A stretch of 27,872 nt of DNA from Phytohabitans sp036906915 (GTDB lineage: Bacteria > Actinomycetota > Actinomycetes > Mycobacteriales > Micromonosporaceae): contig NZ_JBAKHX010000094.1 in assembly GCF_036906915.1 (NCBI RefSeq), forward strand, positions 1-27,872, read 5' to 3'. A program made the translations under genes and the position numbers. The notes under the pieces are model-generated. The model did no database searches and was not told where the DNA came from. It worked only from the letters and a program-made list of their open reading frames with translations. This document shows, in pieces, positions 7,026-14,761 of the stretch; position 1 is the stretch's first letter, and every line of letters begins with the position of its first letter.

Positions 7026-8029
7026 TGGACGTCGGCCTGGCAGCGTGGCTGGTCACCATCGGGCTCATCCTGGCGTTGCTGGCCGTCGACCTGATCCTCG
7101 CGGCGGTCCGCCCGCACGCGGTCGGCTTCAGGGAAGCCGTCGCCTGGTCGGTGTTCTACATCGCGGCGGCGATCGTCTTCGGCCTGGTGGTGTACGCCCA
7201 GCACGGGGCCGAGTTCGGCACCCAGTACTTCGCCGGCTACCTGGTCGAGAAGAGCCTGTCCGTCGACAACCTCTTCGTCTTCGTGATCATCATGACCACG
7301 TTCGCGGTGCCGGCCGAGCACCAGCACAAGGTGCTCACGTTCGGCATCATCCTCGCGCTGGTCATGCGGGCGATCTTCATCGCGGTGGGCGCCGCCCTGC
7401 TGAACCTGTTCACGTTCATGTTCCTGGTGTTCGGCGCGCTGCTGATCATCACGGCGATCCAGCTCTTCCGGCACCGCGACGAAGATCCGGACATCGGCGA
7501 CAACGTGATGATCCGGGCCACCCGCCGGTTCCTGCCGATCACCGATGGGTACGAGGGCGGCAAGCTCGTGACCCGGCTCGACGGGCGGCGCGCGGTCACC
7601 CCGCTGTTCGTCGTACTGATAGCGATCGGCAGCACCGACCTGCTCTTCGCGCTCGACTCGATCCCCGCGGTCTTCGGGGTGACCGAGGAGCCGTACCTCG
7701 TCTTCACCGCCAACGCGTTCGCCCTGCTTGGCCTGCGCGCCCTGTACTTCCTGGTCAGCGGCCTGCTGGACCGGCTGGTGTACCTGTCAACCGGGCTCGC
7801 GCTGATCCTGGCGTTCATCGGCGTCAAGCTGGTGCTGCACTGGGCACACAAGGACATCAGCGACGCGGTCCCCGAGGTCAGCACCAACGTCTCCCTGATC
7901 GTCATCGGCGTCGTGCTCGCGGTGACCACAGTGGCCAGTCTGGTCAAGGTCCGCCGCGACCCAACGGCTCGCGCACACGCCGGCTCGCTGCGCGCCAGCG
8001 AACGCGAAACCACCGAACGCGAGACATAG
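7025..8029 (+). CDS. TerC-family integral membrane protein
   Basis: A 334-residue protein with about nine hydrophobic helices. TerC-family signatures are visible: SVDNLFVFVIIM after helix 3 and FALDSIPAVFGV later, where membrane-embedded acidic residues lie, plus a cytoplasmic linker rich in D/E (HRDEDPDIGDN). TerC/Alx proteins are linked to tellurite resistance and to Mn2+ export, with a role in metal loading of exoenzymes. The frame stays open upstream into gntR, but that part has shadow-type composition, and the family N-terminus starts at GTG 7025 (VDVGLAAWLVTI). The C-terminal tail is charged. It lies 19 bases after gntR but has a promoter-like element of its own, so it need not belong to the trp operon. 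Confidence 0.92.
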   Translation: MDVGLAAWLVTIGLILALLAVDLILAAVRPHAVGFREAVAWSVFYIAAAIVFGLVVYAQHGAEFGTQYFAGYLVEKSLSVDNLFVFVIIMTTFAVPAEHQHKVLTFGIILALVMRAIFIAVGAALLNLFTFMFLVFGALLIITAIQLFRHRDEDPDIGDNVMIRATRRFLPITDGYEGGKLVTRLDGRRAVTPLFVVLIAIGSTDLLFALDSIPAVFGVTEEPYLVFTANAFALLGLRALYFLVSGLLDRLVYLSTGLALILAFIGVKLVLHWAHKDISDAVPEVSTNVSLIVIGVVLAVTTVASLVKVRRDPTARAHAGSLRASERETTERET

Positions 8030-8048
8030 ACGTGCCGCTAGTCCACCG

Positions 8049-8642
8049 CTAGTCCTGACGCTTCGCCACTGCCAGGTCGTCGAAGCCAGCCGCTGCCAAC
8101 GCGTCGGCCAAGCGGCGTAGGCCGCTGCGAAGCCTCGACTTCGCGGTGCCCTCGGGGATGTTGAGGGCGCGCGCCACCTGCTGGTAGGTCAACCCCTGGT
8201 AGTACGCCAGCAGGATCGCCTGCCGGTGCTGGGAGGGCAGCTCGTCGACGGCTGTGCGCACCTGGGCGGCAAGGCTGGCGGTCAGCACGTCGTCTTCCAC
8301 TCCCGCCGTGGCGGCCGGCTCCGCAAGTACCGGAGCGTAGTGGTCCTGGGTGCGGCGGCGCCGTAGCCAGTCGATGGCCCGGCGCCGGGTGATCATGCAG
8401 AGCCAGCTGCGGAGCCGGGTGCGTCGCGGGTCGTACCGCTCCGGGCGCATCCACAGCTCGACGAACACCTCCTGGGTGATGTCTTCCGCGGCGCCGCGGT
8501 CGCCGGTCAAGCGGAGCGCGAGCCCGTACACCGTCGGTGAGTGGGCGTCGTAGACCTCGGCCAGGGCCTCTTCGCAGCCTCCGGTGAGCGCGTCGCGCAG
8601 TCGTACGTCGTTGTCGTCGACGCCCCCGAGCACCTCAGTCAC
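8049..8642 (-). CDS. ECF (sigma-70 family) RNA polymerase sigma factor
   Basis: A sigma factor of about 197 residues. Region 2 spans about residues 20-90 (EVYDAHSPTVYGLALRLTG, AAEDITQEVFVELW, RLRSWLCMITRRRAIDWLRR). Region 4 spans about 130-185 (LPSQHRQAILLAYYQGLTYQ, ARALNIPEGTAKSRLRSGLRRL). The frame is open upstream to 8708, but GTG 8642 is preferred because it overlaps the end of the upstream anti-sigma-like gene by eight bases (8635-8642); GTG 8633 is another option. It is the second gene of a two-gene operon whose first gene carries an anti-sigma zinc finger. That is the reverse of the common sigma-then-anti-sigma order. It should direct transcription once released from its partner. Confidence 0.9.
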   Translation of the reverse strand: MTEVLGGVDDNDVRLRDALTGGCEEALAEVYDAHSPTVYGLALRLTGDRGAAEDITQEVFVELWMRPERYDPRRTRLRSWLCMITRRRAIDWLRRRRTQDHYAPVLAEPAATAGVEDDVLTASLAAQVRTAVDELPSQHRQAILLAYYQGLTYQQVARALNIPEGTAKSRLRSGLRRLADALAAAGFDDLAVAKRQD

Positions 8643-9603
8643 ACCCCAACGTCGCGGCGACTTCGAGGAAGTCGGTAGCGGCGCCCGAATCGCCACGAAT
8701 CTCGGCACCCGACTCGGGCACGCTCACCCGGCCGGCCAGCAACCGACAGAACCTCACGAGCGGCACGACGACCTCCGCGACCGCCCCCTGCGGCGGCCCG
8801 GAACGAAGGGCCGAGAGCGCGACCAGGTGCTCGGTGCCGCCAGGGCCGGTCAGGACGAGCCGGACCTGGCCGGGCCGGCCGCGTCCGGCGGCGTCGATCG
8901 CGCCGGGCAGCAGCACCAGCGCGAAGCCGGCGATGCCGGCGAGCTGGTCGGGCCGGGGTGGGTCGGACGGCAGCCGCAGGGTGGTGCGCAGATCGTCGGC
9001 GTGGATCCAGGTCTCGAAGGTGCGCTGCACCAGCGCCTCGCGCAGCGGCCGCCGGACGGGTGCCTTGCCGGCCAGCCGGACCTGCCGCTCCAGCAGGCGT
9101 GGGCCGCCGGTGGCGACCTCGCGCAGCAGTGCGTCGGCCTGTGCGCGCCACCGCCGCCGGACCTGCGGCTCCGCTGTGGACCCGGCAGGGACGCCGAGGT
9201 CGTCGGCCACCAGGCCGTCGCTGGCCGTCAGGTGGGTGACCAGCGCGCCGACGTTTTCGTACTTGGCGGTGGGGAGCCGCCACTGGTCGGGCTCCAGCCC
9301 CGCGAGCAGCCTGTCGAACGCGGCCACCTGCCGCGCGTACGGGTCGAGCAGCTGCCCGACCTCGGGCTCGCGGGCCGGGCGTGCCGCGCGTGCGGCTTCG
9401 AGCACCCGGCTGCGCAGCGCGTCGGGTGGCCGGCGGGCGGTCAGCACGCCCAGCCAGTGTGCGGCCTCGGTGAGGCGGGTGCCTTCGGCGGCGCAGTGCG
9501 GGCAGTCGGCGGTGTGTTCGGCGACGGTGGCCACCTCGGTGGCGGCGCAGGCGTCCACGGCATACGCCCCGAGCAGGTCTTCGGGGTGCGGATCGTCAGT
9601 CAT
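8635..9603 (-). CDS. Zinc-finger anti-sigma protein fused to MDMPI/DinB domain
   Basis: A 322-residue protein. The N-terminus carries an anti-sigma zinc finger (H at HTADCPHC, Cys-x2-Cys, about residues 27-40, with LLGAYAVDACAATEV before it). From about residue 85 it continues as a mycothiol-dependent maleylpyruvate isomerase/DinB-like four-helix domain (FDRLLAGLEPDQW, NVGALVTHLTASDGLVADDLG, TFETWIHADDLR) and a C-terminal MDMPI-type domain. Such fusions are known in actinobacteria, where the thiol-related domain may let the anti-sigma sense thiol or redox state; this is inference here. Start ATG 9603 has GGAGGG six bases upstream. A TATGCT -10-like hexamer lies on the same strand at 9649-9644. 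The next gene is its probable target sigma factor. Confidence 0.88.
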   Translation of the reverse strand: MTDDPHPEDLLGAYAVDACAATEVATVAEHTADCPHCAAEGTRLTEAAHWLGVLTARRPPDALRSRVLEAARAARPAREPEVGQLLDPYARQVAAFDRLLAGLEPDQWRLPTAKYENVGALVTHLTASDGLVADDLGVPAGSTAEPQVRRRWRAQADALLREVATGGPRLLERQVRLAGKAPVRRPLREALVQRTFETWIHADDLRTTLRLPSDPPRPDQLAGIAGFALVLLPGAIDAAGRGRPGQVRLVLTGPGGTEHLVALSALRSGPPQGAVAEVVVPLVRFCRLLAGRVSVPESGAEIRGDSGAATDFLEVAATLGCD

Positions 9604-9736
9604 CTCGACCCTCCAGCGGCACGACGGCCGGGCGGACCCACCGAGCATATGTCAATGCGTCGAAGTGTCCTGCCCCGCTTGTGTCACGGGTTCGCGCGAC
9701 CCGCCGCGACGGATGCGCGACCTGGCGAGAATGGGG

Positions 9737-9763
9737 TGTCGATCTGGCGACAGGCCGTTCGTG
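9737..9763 (+). promoter_or_regulatory. Candidate ECF42-dependent promoter (TGTCGA-N17-CGT)
   Basis: TGTCGA (9737-9742) is followed after 17 bases by CGTG (9760-9763), 27 bases before the DGPF-protein start. From memory, ECF42 sigma factors of Streptomyces recognise TGTCGA at -35 and CGA/TC at -10 in front of DGPF operons; here CGT matches and the fourth base does not. An ECF42 gene follows in the same operon, so autoregulation is likely. Confidence 0.6.
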
Positions 9764-9789
9764 TAGGTGATGAGAGAAGGGAGAGCACC

Positions 9790-10143
9790 ATGAAGCAGTA
9801 CCTGCTCAGCATCTACCAGCCCGACGGTGACCCACCGCCACCGGAGGTCCTGGACCCGATCATGCGTAACCTGGCCGCCCTGAACGAGGAGATCAAGGCG
9901 GCCGGCGCGTGGGTCTTCGCCGCCGGCCTGCACCCGCCGTCCACGGCGACCGTGCTGCGGGCGAACGGCGACGACGTCCTGGTGACCGACGGCCCGTTCG
10001 TGGAGGGCAAGGAGCACATCGGCGGGTTCACGATGATCCAGGCGCCGGATCTCGACGCCGCGCTGGAGTGGGGCCGCAAGCTCGCCCGCGTGCTGCACCC
10101 GCTGTCGATCGAGGTGCGTCCGGCGGCCGAGGGGCACTGCTGA
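9790..10143 (+). CDS. DGPF/YCII-family protein (ECF42 partner)
   Basis: A 117-residue single-domain protein with the ferredoxin-like YCII fold pattern and the diagnostic VTDGPFVEGKEHIGGF stretch that gives DGPF proteins their name. The start ATG 9790 has an AGGGAG ribosome site. It sits six bases before the ECF42-type sigma gene. Association with DGPF proteins defines that sigma group. The biochemical role of DGPF proteins is not settled; the fold is related to muconolactone isomerase-like YCII enzymes. Here it is the probable direct target and operon partner of the sigma factor. Confidence 0.92.
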   Translation: MKQYLLSIYQPDGDPPPPEVLDPIMRNLAALNEEIKAAGAWVFAAGLHPPSTATVLRANGDDVLVTDGPFVEGKEHIGGFTMIQAPDLDAALEWGRKLARVLHPLSIEVRPAAEGHC

Positions 10144-10149
10144 TCGGGC

Positions 10150-11379
10150 ATGACCAGCTCTGCTAGCCGGCGCATGACCGAGGTCGAGCGGGTGTTCCGG
10201 GCGGAGTACGCCCGGGCGGTCGCTGTGCTGGTCCGCGTCTTCGGCGACATCGACGTCGCCGAGGAGGCGGTCCAGGACGCGTTCGCAGAGGCGGTGCGGC
10301 GGTGGCCCGAGACGGGGCCGCCGCCCAGCCCGGCCGGCTGGATCATCACCACCGCCCGGAACCGCGCCATCGACCGGCTGCGGCGCGAGTACACCCGCGA
10401 CAACCGGCACGCGCAGGCCGCGCTGCTGTACGCGCCCGACGAACCCGTGGAGGTGGGTGCCGTGCCCGACGACCGGCTCCGCCTGATCTTCACCTGCTGC
10501 CACCCGGCGCTCGCGCCGGCCGCCCGGGTCGCGCTGTCGCTGCGGCTGCTCGGCGGGCTCACCACCGCCGAGATCGCGCGCGCCTTCCTGGTGCCGGAAA
10601 AAACCATGGCGCAGCGCCTGGTCCGCGCGAAGGGCAAGATCCGCGATGCGCGCATCCCGTACCGCGTGCCGCGCGACGCCGACCTGCCGGACCGGCTGCG
10701 CACCGTCCTCGCCGTGGTGTACCTGATCTTCAATGAGGGGTACGCGGCCAGCTCCGGTGACCGGTTGGTGCGCGCCGAGCTGTGCGCGGAGGCGATCCGC
10801 CTCGGGCGCCTGCTCGCCGAGCTGATGCCCGACGAGCCCGAGGTGCTGGGGCTGCTCGCGCTCATGCTGCTCACCGACGCGCGCCGAGCCGCCCGCACCA
10901 CCCCGGACGGTGCCCTGGTGCGCCTCGCCGACCAGGACCGCGGGGCGTGGGACAGGGCGCTCATCGCCGAGGGCCAACAGATCGTCCGGCGCTGCCTGCG
11001 CCGCGACCAGCCGGGCCCGTACCAGATCCAGGCCGCGATCAACGCGGTGCACAGTGACGCGTCCACCGCGGCGGACACCGACTGGCGGCAGGTTGTCGCC
11101 CTGTACGACCTCCTGCTGACCGTGGCGCCGAGCCCGGTCGCGGCGCTGCATCGCGCGGCCGCCGTGGCCGAGGTCGAGGGGCCCGGTGCCGCTCTCGCGC
11201 TGGTCGACGCCCTCGACCTTTCCAGCTACCACCTCTACCACGCGGTGCGCGCGGACCTGCTGCGCCGCCTCGGCCGCGAGGCCGAGGCGGCGCGGGCGTA
11301 CCAGGCGGCGATCGACCGCACCGGCAACGAGGCGGAGCGCGACTTCCTGCGCCGGCGGTCAGGCGACCGCGAACCGTAG
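10150..11379 (+). CDS. ECF42-type sigma factor with C-terminal helical (SnoaL-free, TPR-like) extension
   Basis: A 409-residue protein, about twice the size of an ordinary ECF sigma factor. Region 2 (about 8-75: VFRAEYARAVAVLVRVFGDIDVAEEAVQDAFAEA-type helices) and region 4 (about 118-165: LRLLGGLTTAEIARAFLVP, TMAQRLVRAKGKIRDA) are followed by a long helical C-terminus carrying VYLIFNEGYAASSGD, DEPEVLGLLALMLLTDAR and NAVHSDA, the hallmark segments of the ECF42 group. The extension resembles TPR repeats and substitutes for a separate anti-sigma; in studied ECF42 proteins it is needed for activity. ATG 10150 is used; ATG 10174 is possible. The last 21 bases overlap the convergent S41 gene. Confidence 0.93.
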   Translation: MTSSASRRMTEVERVFRAEYARAVAVLVRVFGDIDVAEEAVQDAFAEAVRRWPETGPPPSPAGWIITTARNRAIDRLRREYTRDNRHAQAALLYAPDEPVEVGAVPDDRLRLIFTCCHPALAPAARVALSLRLLGGLTTAEIARAFLVPEKTMAQRLVRAKGKIRDARIPYRVPRDADLPDRLRTVLAVVYLIFNEGYAASSGDRLVRAELCAEAIRLGRLLAELMPDEPEVLGLLALMLLTDARRAARTTPDGALVRLADQDRGAWDRALIAEGQQIVRRCLRRDQPGPYQIQAAINAVHSDASTAADTDWRQVVALYDLLLTVAPSPVAALHRAAAVAEVEGPGAALALVDALDLSSYHLYHAVRADLLRRLGREAEAARAYQAAIDRTGNEAERDFLRRRSGDREP

Positions 11380-13245
11380 GGTGCGTGCCGCCGCGAGCGT
11401 GGTGCCGTCGAAGCCTTCCAGGCGCACGTGCTCGCCGGCCGGCACCGTGACCGTGCGCCGCCCGTCGGGCACCGCCACCGACCTGACCGGCCGACCGTCC
11501 ACATAGCAGTCCAGACTGGACAGGTTCGCGGTGGTGACCGCAAGCTCGATCCGCGAACCCATCGGCCGCGCCTCGACGTCGAGCAGGCGCGAGGTGCGCT
11601 TGGCCAGCAGCGCGCCGGCCGCGTCGAACAGGTCGGCGTTGCCCTCCAGCAGGTCGCGCCGGGTGAGTTGGTGTACCTCGTCGGGCAGTACGCCAAGGTC
11701 TTCCAGCGGCTGACCGGCGTGCGCGCCGACCCGCAGGGTGCGCAGCAGCGACACCCGCAGCCGCGCGCCTCGCGGCAGCGCCGTGAACGGGCCGCCGGGC
11801 CAGCGGGTGACCAGGTCGGAGTGCTCCCATACGGTCGCGCCGCCGGCCCCGGTGTTGCCCTCGACGCCCAGGACCGGGCCGATCTCGTTGTCCTGGAAGC
11901 CCGCGGCGAAGATGTCGGTGGCGCTGTAGCAGAGCGCGTCGGTCACCAGCACGACCGGGCCGTGGTAGAGCTGCCCGAAGTCGTTGACCTCGTCTTCGGT
12001 GAAGAACGGGATCGCCGTGGAGTACTGCGCGCCGGTCTCGATGGCATCGCCGATCGACTCGTTCCATGGCGACAGCCACTCCACCACAGTGGACAATCCC
12101 GCGGTTGCCTCGGTGTTGACGAACTGGAACGGCTCTGGGCGCACCACGCGCGGCGTGAAGTACTGCAGCAGCGCCTCCGCCGCGTACACGTAGCCGCCGC
12201 CGTTGCCGCGCACGTCGAGGATGATGCCGTCGCGCGGCATCAGCGGGAGCAGCCGGCGGATCTCGCGGAGGAAGCCCTCGTAGTCCTGGTCCTCCATGTG
12301 GAACGTGTACAGCCGCAGGTGTCCGAACGTGCCGTGCGCCGTCGTGATGACGCGCGCCTTGAGCTCACCGTCTGGCCGGTCGTTCGGGATCAGCGTGGGC
12401 TCGGCGGCGGCGATGTCGGGCGGCGCGAACAGCGCGCGCTTCACCTGCCGCACCACCTCGGTGCGCAGGTCCATGGCGAGCACGTTCGCGGCGACGCTCG
12501 TGGCGGGGGTGGCCTCGGCGTCGGCGACCGCCCCGACGGCCTCACCGTCCGTCGGGGTGATCTCGTCGTTGACGCTCACGATCCGCCACGGGATGCGGCT
12601 CTCGTGCGTCTCGCCGTCCACCGTGTACCGCACGTCGACCCAGTCTTCGTCGGGCACCTGCGAGACCGCGAGGGAGCGCTGCGTCATCCGTTCCCGGCCG
12701 CGCGCCAGCCGGGCGGGCGGGTTGCTGCCGCCCTCCTTCTCGGCGTTGCGGGCGACCGCCACCGTGATCGGCGCCCCGTTCCAGTGGGTGATCTCGGCGC
12801 CCCGCACCAGCCTCGGGTCACCGACCAGGTCGGACCGCACGTGCGAGACCAGCCAGCGCGGCTCGTCGCCGTCCCAGCACTGCTCGATCAGCATGCCGAC
12901 GGTGGCGAGCTTGCCGACGTACGGGCGCGGCAGCACGTACAGGGTGTGCAGGTCGCGCAGGTCCGTGAAGATCCGCTGGAGCTCGGTGTGAAAGTCCGCC
13001 TCGGACAGCTGGCCGAGGCGGCGGCGCAGCAGCCGCAGCCGCTGGCTCGGGTCGATCCCGTACATGGCCCGCTTCTGCCACTGGTGCACGTACACGTCGT
13101 CGACCAGCCGGGCGGCCTGCCGGGCCACCAGGTCGCGCTCGGAGTCCGTCAACGATCGCTCGTCGAGCTGGGCCCGGAAGTCGGTCAGCAGCGGCGCCGC
13201 CGCGACTGCCTCGCGGCTGAGCCGCTTGTCCTCATCAGCCGGCAT
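11359..13245 (-). CDS. S41-family (Tsp/tricorn-like) peptidase without signal peptide
   Basis: A 628-residue protein. A helical N-terminal region (about 1-110) precedes a beta-rich region and the S41 catalytic core (about 300-500). The core shows ILDVRGNGGGYVYAAEALL, the nucleophile Ser441 in ALCYSATDIFAAGFQD, and IGPVLGVEGNTGAGG. Tsp/CtpA-type members have a Lys in a GKG-like position in this last loop; here it reads GNTGAGG with no Lys. A different general base, as in tricorn-type members, or a non-peptidase role should be considered. A C-terminal beta-sandwich of about 80 residues follows. There is no signal peptide or clear PDZ domain, so it is probably cytoplasmic. ATG 13245 has a GGAGG ribosome site. 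It overlaps the convergent ECF42 gene by 21 bases. Confidence 0.87.
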   Translation of the reverse strand: MPADEDKRLSREAVAAAPLLTDFRAQLDERSLTDSERDLVARQAARLVDDVYVHQWQKRAMYGIDPSQRLRLLRRRLGQLSEADFHTELQRIFTDLRDLHTLYVLPRPYVGKLATVGMLIEQCWDGDEPRWLVSHVRSDLVGDPRLVRGAEITHWNGAPITVAVARNAEKEGGSNPPARLARGRERMTQRSLAVSQVPDEDWVDVRYTVDGETHESRIPWRIVSVNDEITPTDGEAVGAVADAEATPATSVAANVLAMDLRTEVVRQVKRALFAPPDIAAAEPTLIPNDRPDGELKARVITTAHGTFGHLRLYTFHMEDQDYEGFLREIRRLLPLMPRDGIILDVRGNGGGYVYAAEALLQYFTPRVVRPEPFQFVNTEATAGLSTVVEWLSPWNESIGDAIETGAQYSTAIPFFTEDEVNDFGQLYHGPVVLVTDALCYSATDIFAAGFQDNEIGPVLGVEGNTGAGGATVWEHSDLVTRWPGGPFTALPRGARLRVSLLRTLRVGAHAGQPLEDLGVLPDEVHQLTRRDLLEGNADLFDAAGALLAKRTSRLLDVEARPMGSRIELAVTTANLSSLDCYVDGRPVRSVAVPDGRRTVTVPAGEHVRLEGFDGTTLAAARTLRFAVA

Positions 13246-13350
13246 GGCACACCTCCGTTGTCGCCGACCGCCCAAAGTCGGCGTTCGTCTAGGAGAGAGG
13301 GCCGCTGGACGGCTGTGATACCGGCTGGAACGGTTCTGCCTGTGCGGCGG

Positions 13351-13464
13351 CTAGCCACCGCAGCCTCCACCTCGGCCGGCGGCGACGGCGATGAACGCGG
13401 TGAGGAAGGTCGGCCCCGAGATACCCCAGGTCTCGGCGTCCGCGGCGACAAGGCTGCCAGTCAT
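13351..13464 (-). CDS. 37-residue ORF resembling a collapsed TIGR04222 protein
   Basis: The frame encodes 37 residues with strong G/C third positions. It contains AETWGISGPTFLTAFIA, then VAAGRGGGCGG and a TAG stop. From memory, TIGR04222 membrane proteins of actinomycetes begin with a similar W-G-I-S-G-P-x-F-L motif and end in a Gly/Cys-rich GGCGG-type tail; here both ends are present and the long membrane middle is missing. It could be a short genuine protein, an internal-deletion remnant or a chance ORF. The ribosome site is weak (TGGG). The remaining sequence from 13246 to 13717 holds no other convincing gene, only the regulatory region of the LuxR-type gene. Confidence 0.4.
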   Translation of the reverse strand: MTGSLVAADAETWGISGPTFLTAFIAVAAGRGGGCGG

Positions 13465-13602
13465 GCGCCCAGGTGGAGGGGGCGTGCCACGCGCCCTCGC
13501 CCGACGGGTGGTGAAGACGTTCTGAAAGCCTGGCCTGCTGGGATGCCCTGGGAGGGTGACGGACCCGAAGGGGGCGCGGCTGCCCGCCACTCGGCAGAGG
13601 CA

Positions 13603-13618
13603 TTGCGTGATCCCGCAA
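13603..13618. promoter_or_regulatory. Operator-like near-palindrome TTGCGTGATCCCGCAA, copy 2
   Basis: This site contains the same TGCGTGATCCCGCA (13604-13617) as position 2344-2357, extended here by one symmetric T/A pair. It lies 100 bases before the GTG of the LuxR-type gene at 13718. A GGAAG-N5-CTTCC hairpin (13641-13655) lies between it and the gene. Shared placement before two paralogous regulators suggests a common autoregulatory operator. Confidence 0.5.
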
Positions 13619-13717
13619 GAGATCTCGTCGATGATCTTGTGGAAGGGAGACTTCCGTCCGCTGCTGTGCTTGGATCGCTGCATTCCAGGTCCGGCCGCGT
13701 GATGGGGGAGGTCGTAC

Positions 13718-14761
13718 GTGGCAGGCAGCAGTACGGGGGTGCTGGCCTTAGGTAAGTCCGTGCCGTCGCTGGTGCGCTGGGGCGTAACAGCTGACGCCGA
13801 TCTGGTGTACCGGTGTCTGGCGACGTTCGGCCCCCGGCGGGCCGGCGAGGTCGCGGCGGACCTCGGCCTGGTGGTGCGCAGAGTGCGTGCGGCGCTGGAC
13901 GAGTTGATGGAGGCCAGGCTCGTCCAGGTCGCCCGCGAGCCGGCATACGGTCTGGAGGCTGCGACATGGCGGGCTGTGGCGGTGGACGACGCGGTGATGT
14001 CGCTTCGGCGGCGTGCGCTGCGGCGCGCCGCGGTGGCGCCCACCGGGCGTGCGGCCGGGCTTTCCCAGCCGCCATTCGCGGCGCGGCGCCTCCCCGACCG
14101 CGACAGCACCCGGCGCCGGGTCGCCGAGCTCGCGCCGACCGAACGCGCCGAGCAGATGGCGATGAACCCGGAACGGATCATCAGCGCCGAGACCCTCGCG
14201 GTCGCATCGCCGCTTGATGTCGCCGCCCTGAGGCGCGGCGTGCGGTTGCTGGCACTGGGCCGCCCGCCCGCGGACGGTGACCGGTCGACGCAGCACACGG
14301 TCGAGTTCGCACGCCTCGGTGGCGAGTACCGGGAGGCGGCCCAGCTGCCACACAAACTGATGATCTTCGACCGGCGGGTGGCACTGCTCGCGGTTGATCC
14401 GCTCGACCTGAGCCGCGGCACCTGGGAGGTCGTCGACCCGGCTGCGGTCGCCTCGCTCGTCGCATTGTTCCTCCGCCACTGGAGTGGCGCGACAGACCCA
14501 CGCAAGAACGGAGTACCCCGGCTCGTGCTTACACCACGGGAGAAGGCGCTGGTCAGATTGCTCGCCGAGGGGCACACCGACGCCAGCGCCGCCGAGCGCC
14601 TCGGCATGTCGACCCGCTCGGTGACCTACGCGTTGCGGGCCTTGATGGACCGGCTCGGCGTGGAGAACCGCTTCCAGCTCGGTCTCGCTCTCGGCGCGCT
14701 CCATGCCGCGATACCGCCAGCGATGTCCACAATGGATGAAGTCGATGGAGGCCAGGCATGA
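13718..14761 (+). CDS. Two-HTH LuxR-type transcriptional regulator (module 2)
   Basis: A 347-residue paralogue of the regulator at 1105-2220, with the same order of domains. An N-terminal winged-helix/TrmB-like segment (about 20-65, LVYRCLATFGPRRAGEVAADLG) is followed by a central PLD-like region (RRGVRLLALGR ... HKLMIFDRRVALLAVDP). The C-terminal LuxR HTH (about 265-330) is TPREKALVRLLAEGHTDASA, then TRSVTYALRALMDRLG. Two DNA-binding domains in one chain are unusual for a LuxR protein, although this architecture recurs in actinomycetes. The GTG start has GGGGAGG a few bases upstream. The stop overlaps the next gene by ATGA, exactly as in module 1. It probably controls the secreted-protein genes behind it and itself. 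Confidence 0.9.
   Translation: MAGSSTGVLALGKSVPSLVRWGVTADADLVYRCLATFGPRRAGEVAADLGLVVRRVRAALDELMEARLVQVAREPAYGLEAATWRAVAVDDAVMSLRRRALRRAAVAPTGRAAGLSQPPFAARRLPDRDSTRRRVAELAPTERAEQMAMNPERIISAETLAVASPLDVAALRRGVRLLALGRPPADGDRSTQHTVEFARLGGEYREAAQLPHKLMIFDRRVALLAVDPLDLSRGTWEVVDPAAVASLVALFLRHWSGATDPRKNGVPRLVLTPREKALVRLLAEGHTDASAAERLGMSTRSVTYALRALMDRLGVENRFQLGLALGALHAAIPPAMSTMDEVDGGQA

Noticed and set aside
13185..13451. An 88-residue minus-strand ORF just upstream of the S41 start.
   Set aside because: It overlaps the S41 N-terminus in another frame, has Arg/Pro/Ser shadow composition and no ribosome site.
11428..13755. A 775-residue plus-strand ORF opposite the S41 gene, and similar long antisense frames over the trypsin-NACHT gene.
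   Set aside because: Antisense shadows produced by high GC. The real genes have family motifs and ribosome sites.
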